64,000 bases of DNA. Source: Prosapia bicincta (Eukaryota > Arthropoda > Insecta > Hemiptera > Cercopidae). Made by a program: the position numbers and the translations under genes. The stretch is from contig JBAIZL010000006.1 in NCBI GenBank assembly GCA_036971475.1, positions 5,426,001 to 5,490,000 of the forward strand, given 5' to 3'. Below are positions 12,310 to 23,428 of the stretch, in pieces (the first letter of the stretch is position 1; the number at the start of each line of letters is the position of its first letter). The notes beneath the pieces are model-generated. The model saw only the letters and a program-made list of their open reading frames with translations, ran no database searches and was not told the DNA's origin.

Positions 12310-13698
12310 TTAACATGTTCAGCACGGCTAGTGTACTGGCACGATCTGGGTTCCCTTGCAAGGCACTGAGAGCGTGCCGATGTGCTCCTCTCTTCCCTTC
12401 TGAGAAACGGCGAGCTCACCGGCACGCTCACTCCAACTCTAGCTAAAATCCTCTAGTTTCGATAAGTGCTAGGGAAAAGGTTTGATTTTTACCTCAGTGA
12501 TTCAGAACAGTTTGGAGAACATTGTGCCTTAGCCGTTTTGAAATCTGACCATCCCAAGTTAACTTTTTAAGATTCAAATATCGGTCACCTTCTTCTAGCT
12601 GAACTCTCTAGAGACCCCGGCAGTTATATGTAACTGAATATTTTCTTGTAATTTTCCTGGCCGCTGAAGGATCAAATAGGAAAACTTGGAAGAGGTGCAG
12701 GGTTTGTTTACATAAAAACAAAAGAGCTGAAACATCTTTGTATTGTCTTGAGGAGCCTCCCCTTTGCATTTAGAAGAGCAAACGGAGTTTCATGAACAGA
12801 TTTAATTTGTTTTTAAAAATATTTTAATGATTGTTTTTAATGCGGCACAATATCTGATAAAAATAACGGTTATAAAAATAAACTAAGCTTTCTGAACTAA
12901 CTGAATAAAAGATAACTGTCTATTAGACTGAATGAGCCTATTCGAGGTGGGAACCTAATACTGTAAATAAGAGTCAATGACAAAATGCTTGGATACCCGA
13001 AAACCTTGTATGACATCATGAGATTGTAGTAAACAAGTGTCAGTTAATCTCGGCTATAAATAGTATAGGATGTGACAAGCATTATCTATACCTGCGTTTA
13101 CATTAGCAATATATATCGCTTTGTGAAACACAAGCAGAAACAAACATTATGAGTTGAAAGTTGAGTGGTTAATTTTAATATGTAGTACATATTAGTAGTA
13201 GGTTCTTTAGATTTTTATGCAAATTAACTTTTTTCTCTGCCTTTTTTTTGAGTTTTAATATTTGTCATATAGTATTGCATCATTTGTATTAGTAAATATT
13301 TTATGTAAATTGCCTTTCTTTTTTTTGTGACCCGAAAAATAAAACCCTATTATAATGTCTAATACACTGTTTTGATGTCCCCAATTATCGTATATATCGT
13401 AGAGATAAAATTATTGAGATTAAAATAACGGACACGATAATTAGATACAACAACAAGCTATGCAACCCGCATAGCATTTCAATGATTCCACTGCCAGGGA
13501 CAGCAAGCGCACCGGCACGCTCCTGATTTTTACAATTAAATAGAGTGTTTACATTTTTTTACTATTTTTATTGTTTATAACAAAACATTTAAGTATAGAT
13601 TTTGAGATAATACAATCCCGTCAAATGTGGAAGTTAATGAAAAAACAGTCAGTAGTTTGAAGAGATTTCCAATATGGCCACCGTGTTGAATGTGTTAA
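12310..13698. mobile_element. piggyBac-like non-autonomous element
   Basis: The stretch is bounded by TTAA at 12310-12313 and at 13695-13698. The sequences inside are imperfect inverted repeats (CATGTTCAGCACGG at the left; CACATTCAACACGG reading in from the right). Subterminal blocks 'caccggcacgctc' occur near both ends (12420 and 13510). TTAA target sites with short terminal plus subterminal repeats are typical of piggyBac. No transposase frame is present. The GC-richer left end stands out from its surroundings. Confidence 0.5.
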
Positions 13699-13835
13699 GA
13701 TTTATTTTGCACATTTTATATTTTATAATATTTACATTTTATCAATAATAATAACATTCAAAAACATATACATCCACCAACAATTTATAAGTACCCAAGA
13801 ACATATGGAGAAATTCCTGTTAGCAAATATCTATA

Positions 13836-15265
13836 CAGTAGAACCTAATTATATTGCATCCTATTAATCTACTGCACTTGATGGGCGAGCTCAGCTTGTC
13901 CTAACAAAATGTTAGTGGGCATAATGACAAGCTCAACTCTTCAAAGATTTTCTTTGTTGCTTCAAAGGATTTATGAACTACTTTTTTATTTATTTAATAT
14001 TAATTTTGCTTAACCCTTGTTAATGTGTTATGGCCCCTATTCTTTAGATAAACATGTGTAACAGGTTTCTGATGACTTGTGGGAATGTTTTTGCCTCCTG
14101 AAACTGTCACTATAAAGAATGATATTTATAGCCATCTGGAAATGGCAGGAGAAGAAAAGTAGGATTTTTATAGCATTCCTAATGCTTATAACTAAATTAT
14201 CAGATGGCAATTCAGGTCAACCTCTGGTTCTAATTTTTTATTGCTCAGACAGAGTAAAAAAAGACGTTGTGGGTTAGATACTGCAGTGACTCTATATCTA
14301 AGCTCTAGATCTGTACCATTGCCTTTACATGTTTTTAATTAAAAAATATGTCTACATTTTTTTAAAATGGTTTTATTTTACAAATATTAATTGGATGTGA
14401 ACAAGTAGTTGCGTGAATAGGGGGAAGGGATCAACAATTAACCGATAAGCCTCAAACTGTAAGTAGCATTTTATTTACTATTTTACATATTTTAATTCGT
14501 AATTATTTGTTTTATTAAATTGACTTGTAATATATAATGATTACAATAAAGCAATTAAAAAATAATAAATTATCGCGGCAACACAATTCAGTTGTAGCAA
14601 CCACTGAATTTTAAATCAACTCGTAACTGCTCGGTTGCTCAAATACAATTCATTTAATCGACAATGGGCTAAACTATTAAACTGGACACTATTTATAACA
14701 AACGGTTTTGAAGATAGATCGCACAGTTCGCCAGCCACGTAAACAGGTATTGCACAGCTTACACTGGCGTGACACCTAAATGGCTATTTACCCTGTTGTT
14801 TGTACCTTCTTTCAGGTGGGATTCTCCTTAAAAAATGGTGCAAAAGTATACAAACATTGTAGTAATATTTGTAATACTGATTTTACAGTTTTTGAAAAAT
14901 GTTTTGTAAATATTATACATTTTTCCCTAACCAAAAGGGCACTGACTTGAAATTTCACATTTGTTCTTTAAAATAATCTCAAAATGTAAATATTAATCCG
15001 AAAACTTCTCAACTAAAAGGGGAAAAAGTTTCAGTAGTCATTGAATTTAATTTATAGAACCCACAATGAATGATTTTTAATTTCTGTAAATAAAAGTTTC
15101 TCATGTTTATAGTAATTTTATTATTTTTTTTATTAAACGTTTACAATTCTCTCTCTATTTTATTTGCATTTTAACCAGTTTGAGATAACATTTAGTTTTA
15201 TACCAGACTTTCACTAAACAGATAACCCTCTACCCCAATTAGTCCATTATAATTAGGTTCTACTA
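13836..15265. mobile_element. pogo/Tc1-like non-autonomous element (CAGTAGAACC ends)
   Basis: Both ends are inverted copies of CAGTAGAACCTAATTATA, the right one with a final A instead of G. TA flanks each side. The ends match in their first ten bases those of the element at 35466-36236, so they share a family. The 1.4-kb interior has no recognisable transposase. Confidence 0.65.
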
Positions 15266-18132
15266 TATATAAAGTAATATTAAAAAATTGATCTGTTCAT
15301 TTGTTTAATGATTATTTACTTAAACATTATTTTAAAATCTCATAATTTGAAAATAATAAATTATTTTTTCAGTTAATAGTCAACTCTGGCTTCTGCTTAA
15401 ATTAAGTAATTATCCATTTGATAAATTATAGACTCCCTTCTTTGTTGTCCCCTGTACTTGTACAATTTTTTTGAGAAGTTTCAGTTTCAGTTAGTTCAGA
15501 ATGTTTATTCTCTTGCTTCATCTTGAAATGGTTGGGCTAGTTTACAGTTTGATATTAAAACTTGATGATTTATTGGTTATATTTTACTAACATGGCCATT
15601 TAACCACTTCACTTCACTGGCAGTACAACTGTATTAATTTTGGCTGCCATTTGTCTTTTAAATACTTGAATTAATTAAACATAAAACCTACAGTCTTACT
15701 GCTGATATCATGTATCCAGTTGAAAAATTCTCTCCCTCTTAATTTTTTTTGCCATGTGTTAATTTATGAATGCTTGTTATGGTCACCTGCTTAGCATAGC
15801 AAATTGCCCAGGGGTTGGACTTTGTCTCTTTAAAATACTATGTTCCTTAAATATTTGATTTTTTCTTCCTGTGGGAATAGTTTTGAGGCACCTTGTATTC
15901 TTTTACACCTGCACAAAAATGTTGTTCATTCTTTTATGGTAAATTAGTTCCTATATTAATTTTTAATCACCCTAATGACCTTTGTTGACTACTAAACTTT
16001 ATTTTTAGTATTTTAAATTATTCTAAATATCTTAATTAAATTTTTTTGATTTTTAAAACATTGACTGTTACATATTTTTTTATTGCATGTATTTATTCCT
16101 ATTTTTTAAAGAAAGTTATATTTTTTAAACTTTTTATTTATCTATAAAAATTATTTTTATGTAAATTTTTCAGGTTTAAACTGCCACATTATTTTTTACT
16201 TTCAAAGTGGTTAAAGTTTTATTTCTTACGACTGTATTTTCCTAAATCATTTAGTAAATTCTGGTTATTCAACTGACCTTGATACACCTGCTAAAGATAA
16301 GAAGTTTCTTGTTACCAATTACTCTACTTGGGTTTAAAACATCTCGATGCTATAGTTCAGTATTAAAAAAAAAAATTTTACTTTGAAATAAAATTAATTT
16401 CTTACAAATGGAACAAAGAGCAATTGCAACACACATAGACACATGTTTATGTATGTGTGCTACATATGCATGTTTGTGGTCTAAATCAGAAAGGCATGTT
16501 TAAGAGTATTAGTACCAACTTTTGTCCACAGAAATAAGGAAATAAAGTATTTGCCTCTGGATATTACTTGTAAGAAATGTCTATAGTTTATGTACTCGAC
16601 AAGTACGACAAAAATTTTTTTTTGTAGCAAGCTGAAGTAGTAAAATACGTTGAACAAATTTGCTTAAGGTGGTTCCGATGGGAGTTGGTTATGACTCAAC
16701 ACTTGTGCGTTTGTCTACCATCTCAGCAGATGATCATTCAAAATTAAATAGGGTAGTGATATTTTAGCTTATTTCATGTTACATTTGGTAACCAAGAACT
16801 TCAGGGTGAATTTGAAACAAACATAGCTGTTAGGGATATGTTTCTAGCAATAAATACGGCTGTCATTCATCTACCATTTCTGGAGGCTCCGTTCAGAGTA
16901 ATTACAAATAACATATTTTATATAATAGCTCATTATCATTTTGAAAACTTGTCTCTCGATAACTGTGTTTTTATTAAAAGATAGAATCATGTTTACAGCA
17001 ATAAATACTGTTTTCAATAAAATTAATTACATGTGTGGTAGGGTTGACACTACTATCTTTATCTATTTTTAAAGACGGACTCAATCAATAATAAGACAGA
17101 CAAAGAATCATCAATAATTTATTTTTTTCATCAATACAAAAAATTCAGGGAGTTGGAGAGGAATGGTTGGAGGGAGTATTTCACCATAGTATTGGATCAA
17201 TGAATGAGTCAAGCACCTGGATAGAATGTTTGGAAACACAAATATATCCATCTTATGGGATCATGAAGTAGATCAATTAGTGGAAATGACCATGGTAGAT
17301 CACCATCTCGTGTTAAATAACAAAAGACGGTTTCCTTAATGACTAACACTGCATTAATATAGACTCTAACAAAATAAGTGCAAAAGGAGAGTCAGCAAAA
17401 GACAGGAAGAATGCCTTTGGCTCTTTGCCACATATTTTTTATTCACTGTCTATTAATTAGAGGAACAGATGCTTTAATGAAGCAGAGTAATGGTAACTTT
17501 TTAAAACTTATTCAGTTAATAAAATTAATGTTATCTGGAAGACATTGTGTATACAAAATGCCTAACTGAAGGCATTGTAAATAAAATATTCACTCCCTCA
17601 AAGAATATGCTCAAGACGAAATTCTTATTAATTAAAAAAGCAACCAGAAAAAAAACATTTTCAAGGTTGAATATTACAGTATTCCAAACATTACAGTATT
17701 GAATGCATTTAAAAAATTTATATCATGTTTAGCAAATAACTGCTACAGTTAACTTTGTCTATGTTTTTAGTAAGAAATGTTATTACAAAAGAAGGAAATT
17801 TGTTTCTTAGTACACTACATGGGGTTTCTAACAGTTATTGATACTTACGGCTTAGGTTTGGTAGATACTATTTTCAAATTTCATAGCGAATTAAATATGC
17901 ATTGAATGATACACCAGGGTAGTTATGCCACTTAAATTATGAAGTGTTTTTTTACAGTAATATCTAGAGACTCAAAGGAAATCCAAGATTGAGAAGGCCT
18001 AGACAGTCATTTGAGAAGTTCATTTCTCTATATCTTATTTTGACGTTTTTATTAATGTTTGCAAGCTTAGTTCTTTGTCATTAACATTTTATAAAATATG
18101 TAACTGAAGAGCTTGAAGATAAAATACTTTTT
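15266..18132. other. no recognisable gene
   Basis: A long AT-rich stretch. A first exon for the downstream glutaredoxin-like gene should lie somewhere upstream on this strand, but I could not find a convincing one. Open frames such as 17378-17569 show no motif. Confidence 0.4.
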
Positions 18133-18368
18133 ACATTTGTTGATTCCATCTTCGCGTGAGCTACTAGTAATCACTTACAACTTTTTAAAAAATGTTTTAA
18201 CTTGCCTATAGTAGCACTTACTTTTTTTGTTGAGGATGGCCGTTTCGGGAGATGTGTCCCTTTGTCAACTCAGACTGTAACATGAGTTACGGTCTGAGTT
18301 GACAAAGGGACACATCTCCCGAAACGGCCGTCCTCAACAAAAAAAGTAAGTGCTACTATAGGCAAGTT
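18133..18368. repeat. family C palindromic repeat, copy 2, with target duplication
   Basis: Two inverted arms meet around 18290. The left arm starts with the family's outer end (ACATTTGTTGATTCCATC) and the right arm stops at 'aggcaagtt'. The flanks are direct repeats of AAAATACTTTTT (18121-18132 and 18369-18380), which I read as a 10-12 bp target-site duplication. The element therefore inserted as this asymmetric palindrome. Confidence 0.85.
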
Positions 18369-18883
18369 AAAATACTTTTTATTTAAATATTAATAAAAAG
18401 AACAAATCCTACAGCTATCTGACAGATTTCATATCAATCACAATCATATCTGACTTGATTGCATAAGTACCTACCAATAAATAAATAAATACAATTTTCC
18501 ATCTATTGGTATTACTTAAAGTTAGAAGTACTAGTTCAAAAATTCTCTAACAGGTTACAAAATAGAGTGCAAACAAGTAAAATATAAACATAATACAAAC
18601 TAGGTTTTAACTTACTATCGAGAGCTAATGTTTGATCTCCAATCAAATGATATTACTCATTTGAGACTGTAAAAACAAGGCCTCATATATGTTGTGCATA
18701 ATGGGTAAAATTTGTACTGTTTTTTTAACCAGATTACATCCCTGGTTCCTGATAATTTTTTCTTGAAATAATCAGTTTTTTAGCTTTATTTGTTTCTTGT
18801 GTGACTATATTGATCTAGATAGTAAAATACTTCAGTATTTATTCTTCTTTATTTGTTAATGCAAAACATTTTACAAAATGTAA

Positions 18884-19180
<297 letters not shown>

Positions 19181-19710
19181 AAATCTTCAAAGTACCAGTA
19201 TTTTTCATTTAAATATATGAAATAATAGTATGGTCATTAATGATACTTTTGTAATTATAATTAGGAAACCTGCCCTTTCAACAGTGATTTAGTATTATTT
19301 TATGAATAATAAGACTCATAAAAACTAACAATTTGTTTAAGAATTTTAAATGTAAGATATTCATTAAGAATATCATTAATGGACTTGTTAAAAAAATGTG
19401 TGTTTTTTTTAAATAACCAGTTGCTCAGCCTTGTGATAATTAAATATCTTTTTGCTGATGACTTATTTTAGGTTGCTGACAGTTTTATTAAAAAAAAAAT
19501 TATTGAAGGTATAGTTAAATGAGATTGAATACTAATTTTTAACCAAATACATAATATAAAATGCCAATGCTTATAAGTGCGGAATGGAGAAAGCTAAAAT
19601 TTTTGTCTTCTATAATCGTGACCCCTTTTTATTTATACAATTAACGTGAATTAGGAAAGACGAAACAAAAACTACCTTCAGCGAAGATACCCATTGTTTG
19701 TATCTTAATA

Positions 19711-19758
19711 AGTGTGAGTGTAAATGTGTGTGAGTGTGTGTGAGTGTGCGTGTGTGTA
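19711..19758 (+). repeat. TG-rich simple repeat
   Basis: Imperfect (TG)n with interspersed GAG, downstream of the glutaredoxin-like exon. Confidence 0.8.
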
Positions 19759-19951
19759 GAGTAGAGCTTCATACCTGGACCATACAGTATTAAAGAAAGG
19801 TAATACAACTAGCACTATACTTAAACCTCGTTGTTAACCAGGGATTGACCCTAGGTATTCATTCGCACAATCTGAGTCGGCCTGGTACGGCCTGAGTCGG
19901 CATCATTCTAGTTTGTAACTTCTTGTGTGCTAGATTGTGTTTTGTAACTAG

Positions 19952-19996
19952 ACCCTCTGATGATGATGACATGGTCATCAAAATGTACATAAGGGT
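19952..19996 (+). ncRNA. hammerhead-ribozyme-like motif, family 2
   Basis: The parts read in order as follows. Stem I strand ACCCT is followed by core CTGATGA. One unpaired base precedes stem II (GATGAC, loop ATG, GTCATC). Then come AAA (canonical GAA), the self-complementary ATGTACAT as stem III, A as the cleavage-site base, and stem I strand AGGGT, which pairs perfectly with the first strand. Stem III has no loop, so it would need two molecules or a tandem dimer, as described for Penelope-like elements. The G-to-A change at core position 12 probably makes this copy inactive; the copy at 21499 keeps the G. Confidence 0.6.
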
Positions 19997-20095
19997 TTAA
20001 TCTTAAGTAACTTGTCTTATTTGTTATTTTTGATTATTTTTGTGGTATTGGGGTTCTTTTCAATATTTTTATTGTAATATATTGTACCACTGTGC
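19997..20095 (+). repeat. PLE-tail-like repeat following hammerhead family 2, copy B
   Basis: Shares 'tttaatc', 'aagtaacttg', 'tgtggtattggggt' and 'caatatttttattgtaatatattgt' with 6636-6725. This makes it a dispersed family rather than a chance structure. Confidence 0.7.
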
Positions 20096-20171
20096 TCTTG
20101 ATATTGTGTACTTTTATATTAGTTTATGACCACCCAAACTTTAAAATTTGTAAATTTGTTAAAACTTACTG

Positions 20172-20217
20172 AGACAGAAAGTTTTCAACCGCTCCGTGGC
20201 GATCTTCATCAGTGTCT
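20172..20217 (-). ncRNA. hammerhead-ribozyme-like motif, family 1 (copy a)
   Basis: On the - strand: AGACA, core CTGATGA, one unpaired A, stem II GATCGC/GCGGTT with a short loop, GAA, stem III AACTTT (canonical AACGTT, one change), C, then TGTCT closing stem I. The damaged stem III argues against activity. Confidence 0.55.
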
Positions 20218-20321
20218 TCTGTATGGCTGTTTCAGTTTGTAGTATAATGTTTCTATTTGTTATGTTATTTGATTTATAATGTAGGTTGCATTTTAGGCCT
20301 TGAAATCCTCCATCAGAAGGA

Positions 20322-20367
20322 AGACACTGATGAAGATCGCTACAGAGCGGTTGAAAACGTTCTGTCT
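20322..20367 (+). ncRNA. hammerhead-ribozyme-like motif, family 1 (copy b, best preserved)
   Basis: The parts in order are AGACA, core CTGATGA, one unpaired A, stem II GATCGCT loop ACAG AGCGGTT (7 pairs including wobbles), GAA, self-complementary AACGTT as stem III, cleavage-site C in the TTC triplet, and TGTCT, which pairs with AGACA. Every conserved hammerhead core base is present. The loopless stem III implies action as a dimer, the arrangement reported for Penelope-like elements. The extra A between the core and stem II is non-standard. Confidence 0.7.
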
Positions 20368-20573
20368 CAGTAAGTTTTAACAAATTTACAAAATTAAAGT
20401 TTGGATGGTCATAAACTAATAAAAGTGATTAATAAGTAACACCAAATGTAATGGACTACAAAATTAATTTTCCTCCTGATGGAGGATTTTAAGGCCTAAA
20501 ATACAACCTACATTATAAATCAAATAACATAACAAATAGAAATATTATACTACAAACTGAAAGAGCCATAAGA

Positions 20574-20619
20574 AGACACTGATGAAGATTGCCACGGAGC
20601 AGTTGAAAACGTTCTGTCT
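20574..20619 (+). ncRNA. hammerhead-ribozyme-like motif, family 1 (copy c)
   Basis: Same layout as copy b, with core CTGATGA, GAA, AACGTT, C and a perfect AGACA/TGTCT stem I. Stem II carries compensating and wobble changes (GATTGC with GCAGTT), so the pairing is kept while the bases differ from copy b. Confidence 0.68.
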
Positions 20620-20729
20620 CAGCAAGTTTTAACAAATTTACAAAATTAAAACTTCGGATAGTCATAAACTAATGTAAAAGTTATAATTAAAGAATAAATA
20701 TGTTACAACTCACAAATATAAAAATTTTT

Positions 20730-20777
20730 ATTTCATACGCGTTTCAACGACTAATTTGTCGTCATTCTCAGTGAAAT
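20730..20777 (-). ncRNA. hammerhead-ribozyme-like motif, family 3 (copy a)
   Basis: On the - strand: ATTTCA, damaged core CTGAGAA, one base, stem II GACGAC loop AAATTA GTCGTT, GAA, self-complementary ACGCGT, A, then TGAAAT, which pairs perfectly with ATTTCA. Structure is kept but the core mutation should abolish cleavage. The motif lies in a short repeat (20690-20830) of unknown origin. Confidence 0.5.
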
Positions 20778-21498
20778 TACACAAATCAAATTAACTAAAA
20801 AAAATATTAAACATAACCTATTATTTATAATTTATAATATTAATAGAATATTATTTATAATGTAAAAGTGATTAATTTATTTTGTTTGATAATGTAAATA
20901 TTAATAGTATTTATACTTGTAACTATTGGAAATTTGTTTATACAGTAGATTTCACAGGCATCACGATTTGTTACCATTGAACAACATTTTATAAATAAAG
21001 AGTAATATAATTTACTAAATGCCAGGTAAACTCCATTTTTATTCTGTATATATTACTCAGGAATACATTCTCAGCATGTTAAAGTTAGCAAGTGATGGTA
21101 GGAATAGAATCTCTTAACACACTTTATGGACAACAATGTTTACTGTTTAATAAGCAGTAATTGTGATTATAAAGCAGAATATATTAATTTACAAACAAAC
21201 TTTTCACACATCTGATAGTTTCAAGTATTACATTAATTAAAGCACAAAATGTTTATTTTTATCAAGTGGAATCCCTGAATGTATATATTTGGATATTAAA
21301 AACTACAACAGTAGTTATTTCAAAAACCAATTAAGGGTACAGTAGCTTAATTACAATTAATATACAATTATAAACCCTTGTAATGAAAATGGTTACACAA
21401 CCTTTATGTATATTTTGCTAACCCAGTTTCCATCATCAAAGGGTTGCAAATGAATTCTGTTATTTACACATCTATAACTCTACGCTAACTTCATTTGT

Positions 21499-21546
21499 AA
21501 CCTTCTGATTATGATGAATGTGTTAGTGAAATGTACATAAAAGTTG
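21499..21546 (+). ncRNA. hammerhead-ribozyme-like motif, family 2 (copy C)
   Basis: The sequence reads CTGATTA (core, one change), stem II region, GAA, self-complementary ATGTACAT, A, then AAAGTT, which can pair with upstream AACCTT apart from one mismatch. It keeps the GAA that the copy at 19952 has lost. Confidence 0.45.
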
Positions 21547-21670
21547 TATATCTATTTTGTAGCAAGGGTTTATAATTATTCATTATGTAGTTATTTAGAT
21601 AGCCATATATATTTAAGTAATACATATTACTGCAACTATTTTTTGGGCTTAACTTGTGAGGTTTATGTTG

Positions 21671-21858
21671 AAACAAATAAAAGTCATACACAAAACTCAC
21701 AAATTAATCATTTATTGACTCATTCGCGTTTCAATGACAAAGTCATCATCATCAGTGAGTTTCGCTACTACAAACTATAACTTGTATAACTTTGTTATTG
21801 TAACATGTATTAGTCAATAAATGTTTAATTTGTGAGATTTGTGTGTCTTATTTGTTTT
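21671..21858. repeat. foldback repeat with 50-bp inverted ends around hammerhead family 3
   Basis: The left end 'aaacaaataaaagtcataca' and following bases are mirrored at the right end ('gtgtgtcttatttgtttt'). The inverted arms are about 50 bp, with about 85 bp between them. The hammerhead-like motif sits just inside the left arm on the - strand. Confidence 0.7.
21718..21760 (-). ncRNA. hammerhead-ribozyme-like motif, family 3 (copy b)
   Basis: On the - strand: ACTCA, intact core CTGATGA, one base, stem II GATGAC loop TTT GTCATT, GAA, ACGCGA (canonical ACGCGT), A, then TGAGT, which pairs perfectly with ACTCA. Only the last base of stem III deviates. Stem I differs wholly in sequence from copy a yet pairs equally well, which supports a real structure. 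Confidence 0.58.
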
Positions 21859-21868
21859 AACACATATT

Positions 21869-22096
21869 AGTTGATTCCATCTTCACGTGAGCTTCTAGTT
21901 TTTAACTATAAACACTTGTAAATATGTTATACTTGCCTATAATAGCACTTAATTTTAAAATTGTTGAGGACGGCTGTTTCAGGAGATATGAAACTCAGGC
22001 CGTAAACTCAGTCTGAATTGGCAATGGGAAAAGGCTTCAACAATTATAAAAGTAAGTGCTATTATAGGTAGGTATAACATATTTACAAGTGTTTTT
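21869..22096. repeat. family C palindromic repeat, copy 3 (diverged)
   Basis: Outer end 'gttgattccatcttcacgtg', inner 'cttgcctataatagcactta' and the inverted counterpart 'aagtaagtgctattatagg' are present. The centre has decayed. Confidence 0.8.
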
Positions 22097-22699
22097 ATTT
22101 AATATAATCTATTGAATAATTTGTAACAATATACTATTACATATGATATTAGTATATAAAAAGACCTTATGCATTTAAGCTTTAAATCCCTTATATAACA
22201 TATCGGTTACATGGACTAAAACAATTACAAGAACATAAAAACCACAAGCAGAAATGAGCAGAAGAAAAGTGAATGGACATTCAACCTGAGAAGAAAATAT
22301 AAGTGAGAAATATTGCAAGTGGTTTGAAGTGGGGTATGTCAGCTATAATGGCCATTTGAGTGCAAAGGGCTAAATAACTTTTTGTTAGAGCATACCTTAA
22401 ATTATAATTGTACACATGCAAATCCTATAAAGTAAGAGAACTGAAAGATCTCAAAGCAAAGTATTTGCTTTCACACCAAATGAAACGGAGAAGTGTGTGA
22501 CAGCTTCACTGCAAGACTAGAAGAATGTATGCTGAAGAATTTATTCAATTTAGATATATCACCTTCAAATCTTAAAGCTTTTATTTATTTCTTACATTAT
22601 CTAGTATTTATTGTCTATTATATTAAATAATTAAATTGCAGAAATACTTATAAATACGCAGTTATTTTTATTTTAAAATCATGAGCTATTATTGGATAA

Positions 22700-23060
22700 A
22701 TGATAAGCTGGATGAATAACGAGTCAAAAGTTTATTTATTTAGATTTAACAATTAGTCTGCAACTAATTTGTTGCACTTATTTACCCTGTAGTGCTATGC
22801 AAAACTAGTTAGTAGTGAGGAAAGATGAGTTAGCCGAGCTATAGCTCAAAGAACATTTTTTGTAAAGTGTAGGGGTTTGATGTTTTGCCTCCTCGCATTA
22901 CTCATTTGAACATTAAATGTAAGGACTTTGTTTTTCAAAGCACTACACGCTTGATAAGGGCTACAAATTAGTTGCCGAAATGTTGCACTAAATAAATAAA
23001 TAAAATTTTGACTCGATATTCAACCGGCCTATCATTTATTCAATAGTTATCTCAAGTGCA
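22700..23060. repeat. foldback repeat family B, copy 1
   Basis: Inverted ends of about 90 bp each contain 'gagtcaaaa.tttatttattta', 'gcaactaatttgttgc' and a 'gtagtgc' block. The same element is at 38109-38445. Each arm, read toward its outer end, contains a hairpin GGGCAAC/GTTGCC followed by GAAACGTT. This recalls the right half of a hammerhead, but the left core (CTTGATAAG) does not match, so I do not call a ribozyme. Confidence 0.75.
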
Positions 23061-23252
23061 TAAACATGAATAGCAGCTATTACTGCTAATCGCTGAACAT
23101 ATATGAGAAAAGGTTTAGGTTTTACTAAAAGAAAATTAAGAGTACAATAAAAATACTACAATAATATATATATTTCTTTTTGAAATACAATTCTATTACA
23201 ATATCCTAGTCATGTAGTTCATATAATTCATACTACCTTTTCTTAATGTTTG

Positions 23253-23428
23253 CTAAGTAGGCCTATCCAATCTTTGAAACTTGATAAATAGGCTCTCTTT
23301 ACTGCTTGTTATAAAAGAAAGTTCGTTGAAACAAACTTTCTTGGGAGTTTTCTCAGTAGGTAGAATTTTATACTTGAGCAAAATTGTAGCCAAAAACAGT
23401 TTTACTTGTGTCAATGCAAAACGCATCC
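23253..23428 (-). CDS. P450 exon 9 (C-terminal)
   Basis: Acceptor TTTTAG, then GG completing the Gly of the heme motif, then [16 protein letters not shown] (L-helix) and a C-terminal tail ending DRPT with TAG at 23255-23253. About 57 residues follow the heme loop, the usual length. Confidence 0.95.

Larger units (their letters stand above)
20115..20665. repeat. cluster of three PLE 3' tails: inverted pair plus tandem copy
   Basis: Three copies of one tail are present ('agacactgatgaagat', 'gaaaacgttctgtctcag', 'aagttttaacaaatttac'). The first is on the - strand, the next two on the + strand. The same tail ends the PLE copies at 30570-31645 and 52958-54955, where reverse-transcriptase and GIY-YIG remnants are present, so it is a PLE 3' region. 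No coding part remains here. The shared segment around 20235-20310 and 20480-20565 (about 75 bp, inverted) is additional to the tail. Confidence 0.8.

Noticed and set aside
22700..23060. Hammerhead ribozyme in family B foldbacks
   Set aside because: Stem II and GAAACGTT are present, but the left core reads CTTGATAAG and the stem I strands do not pair.
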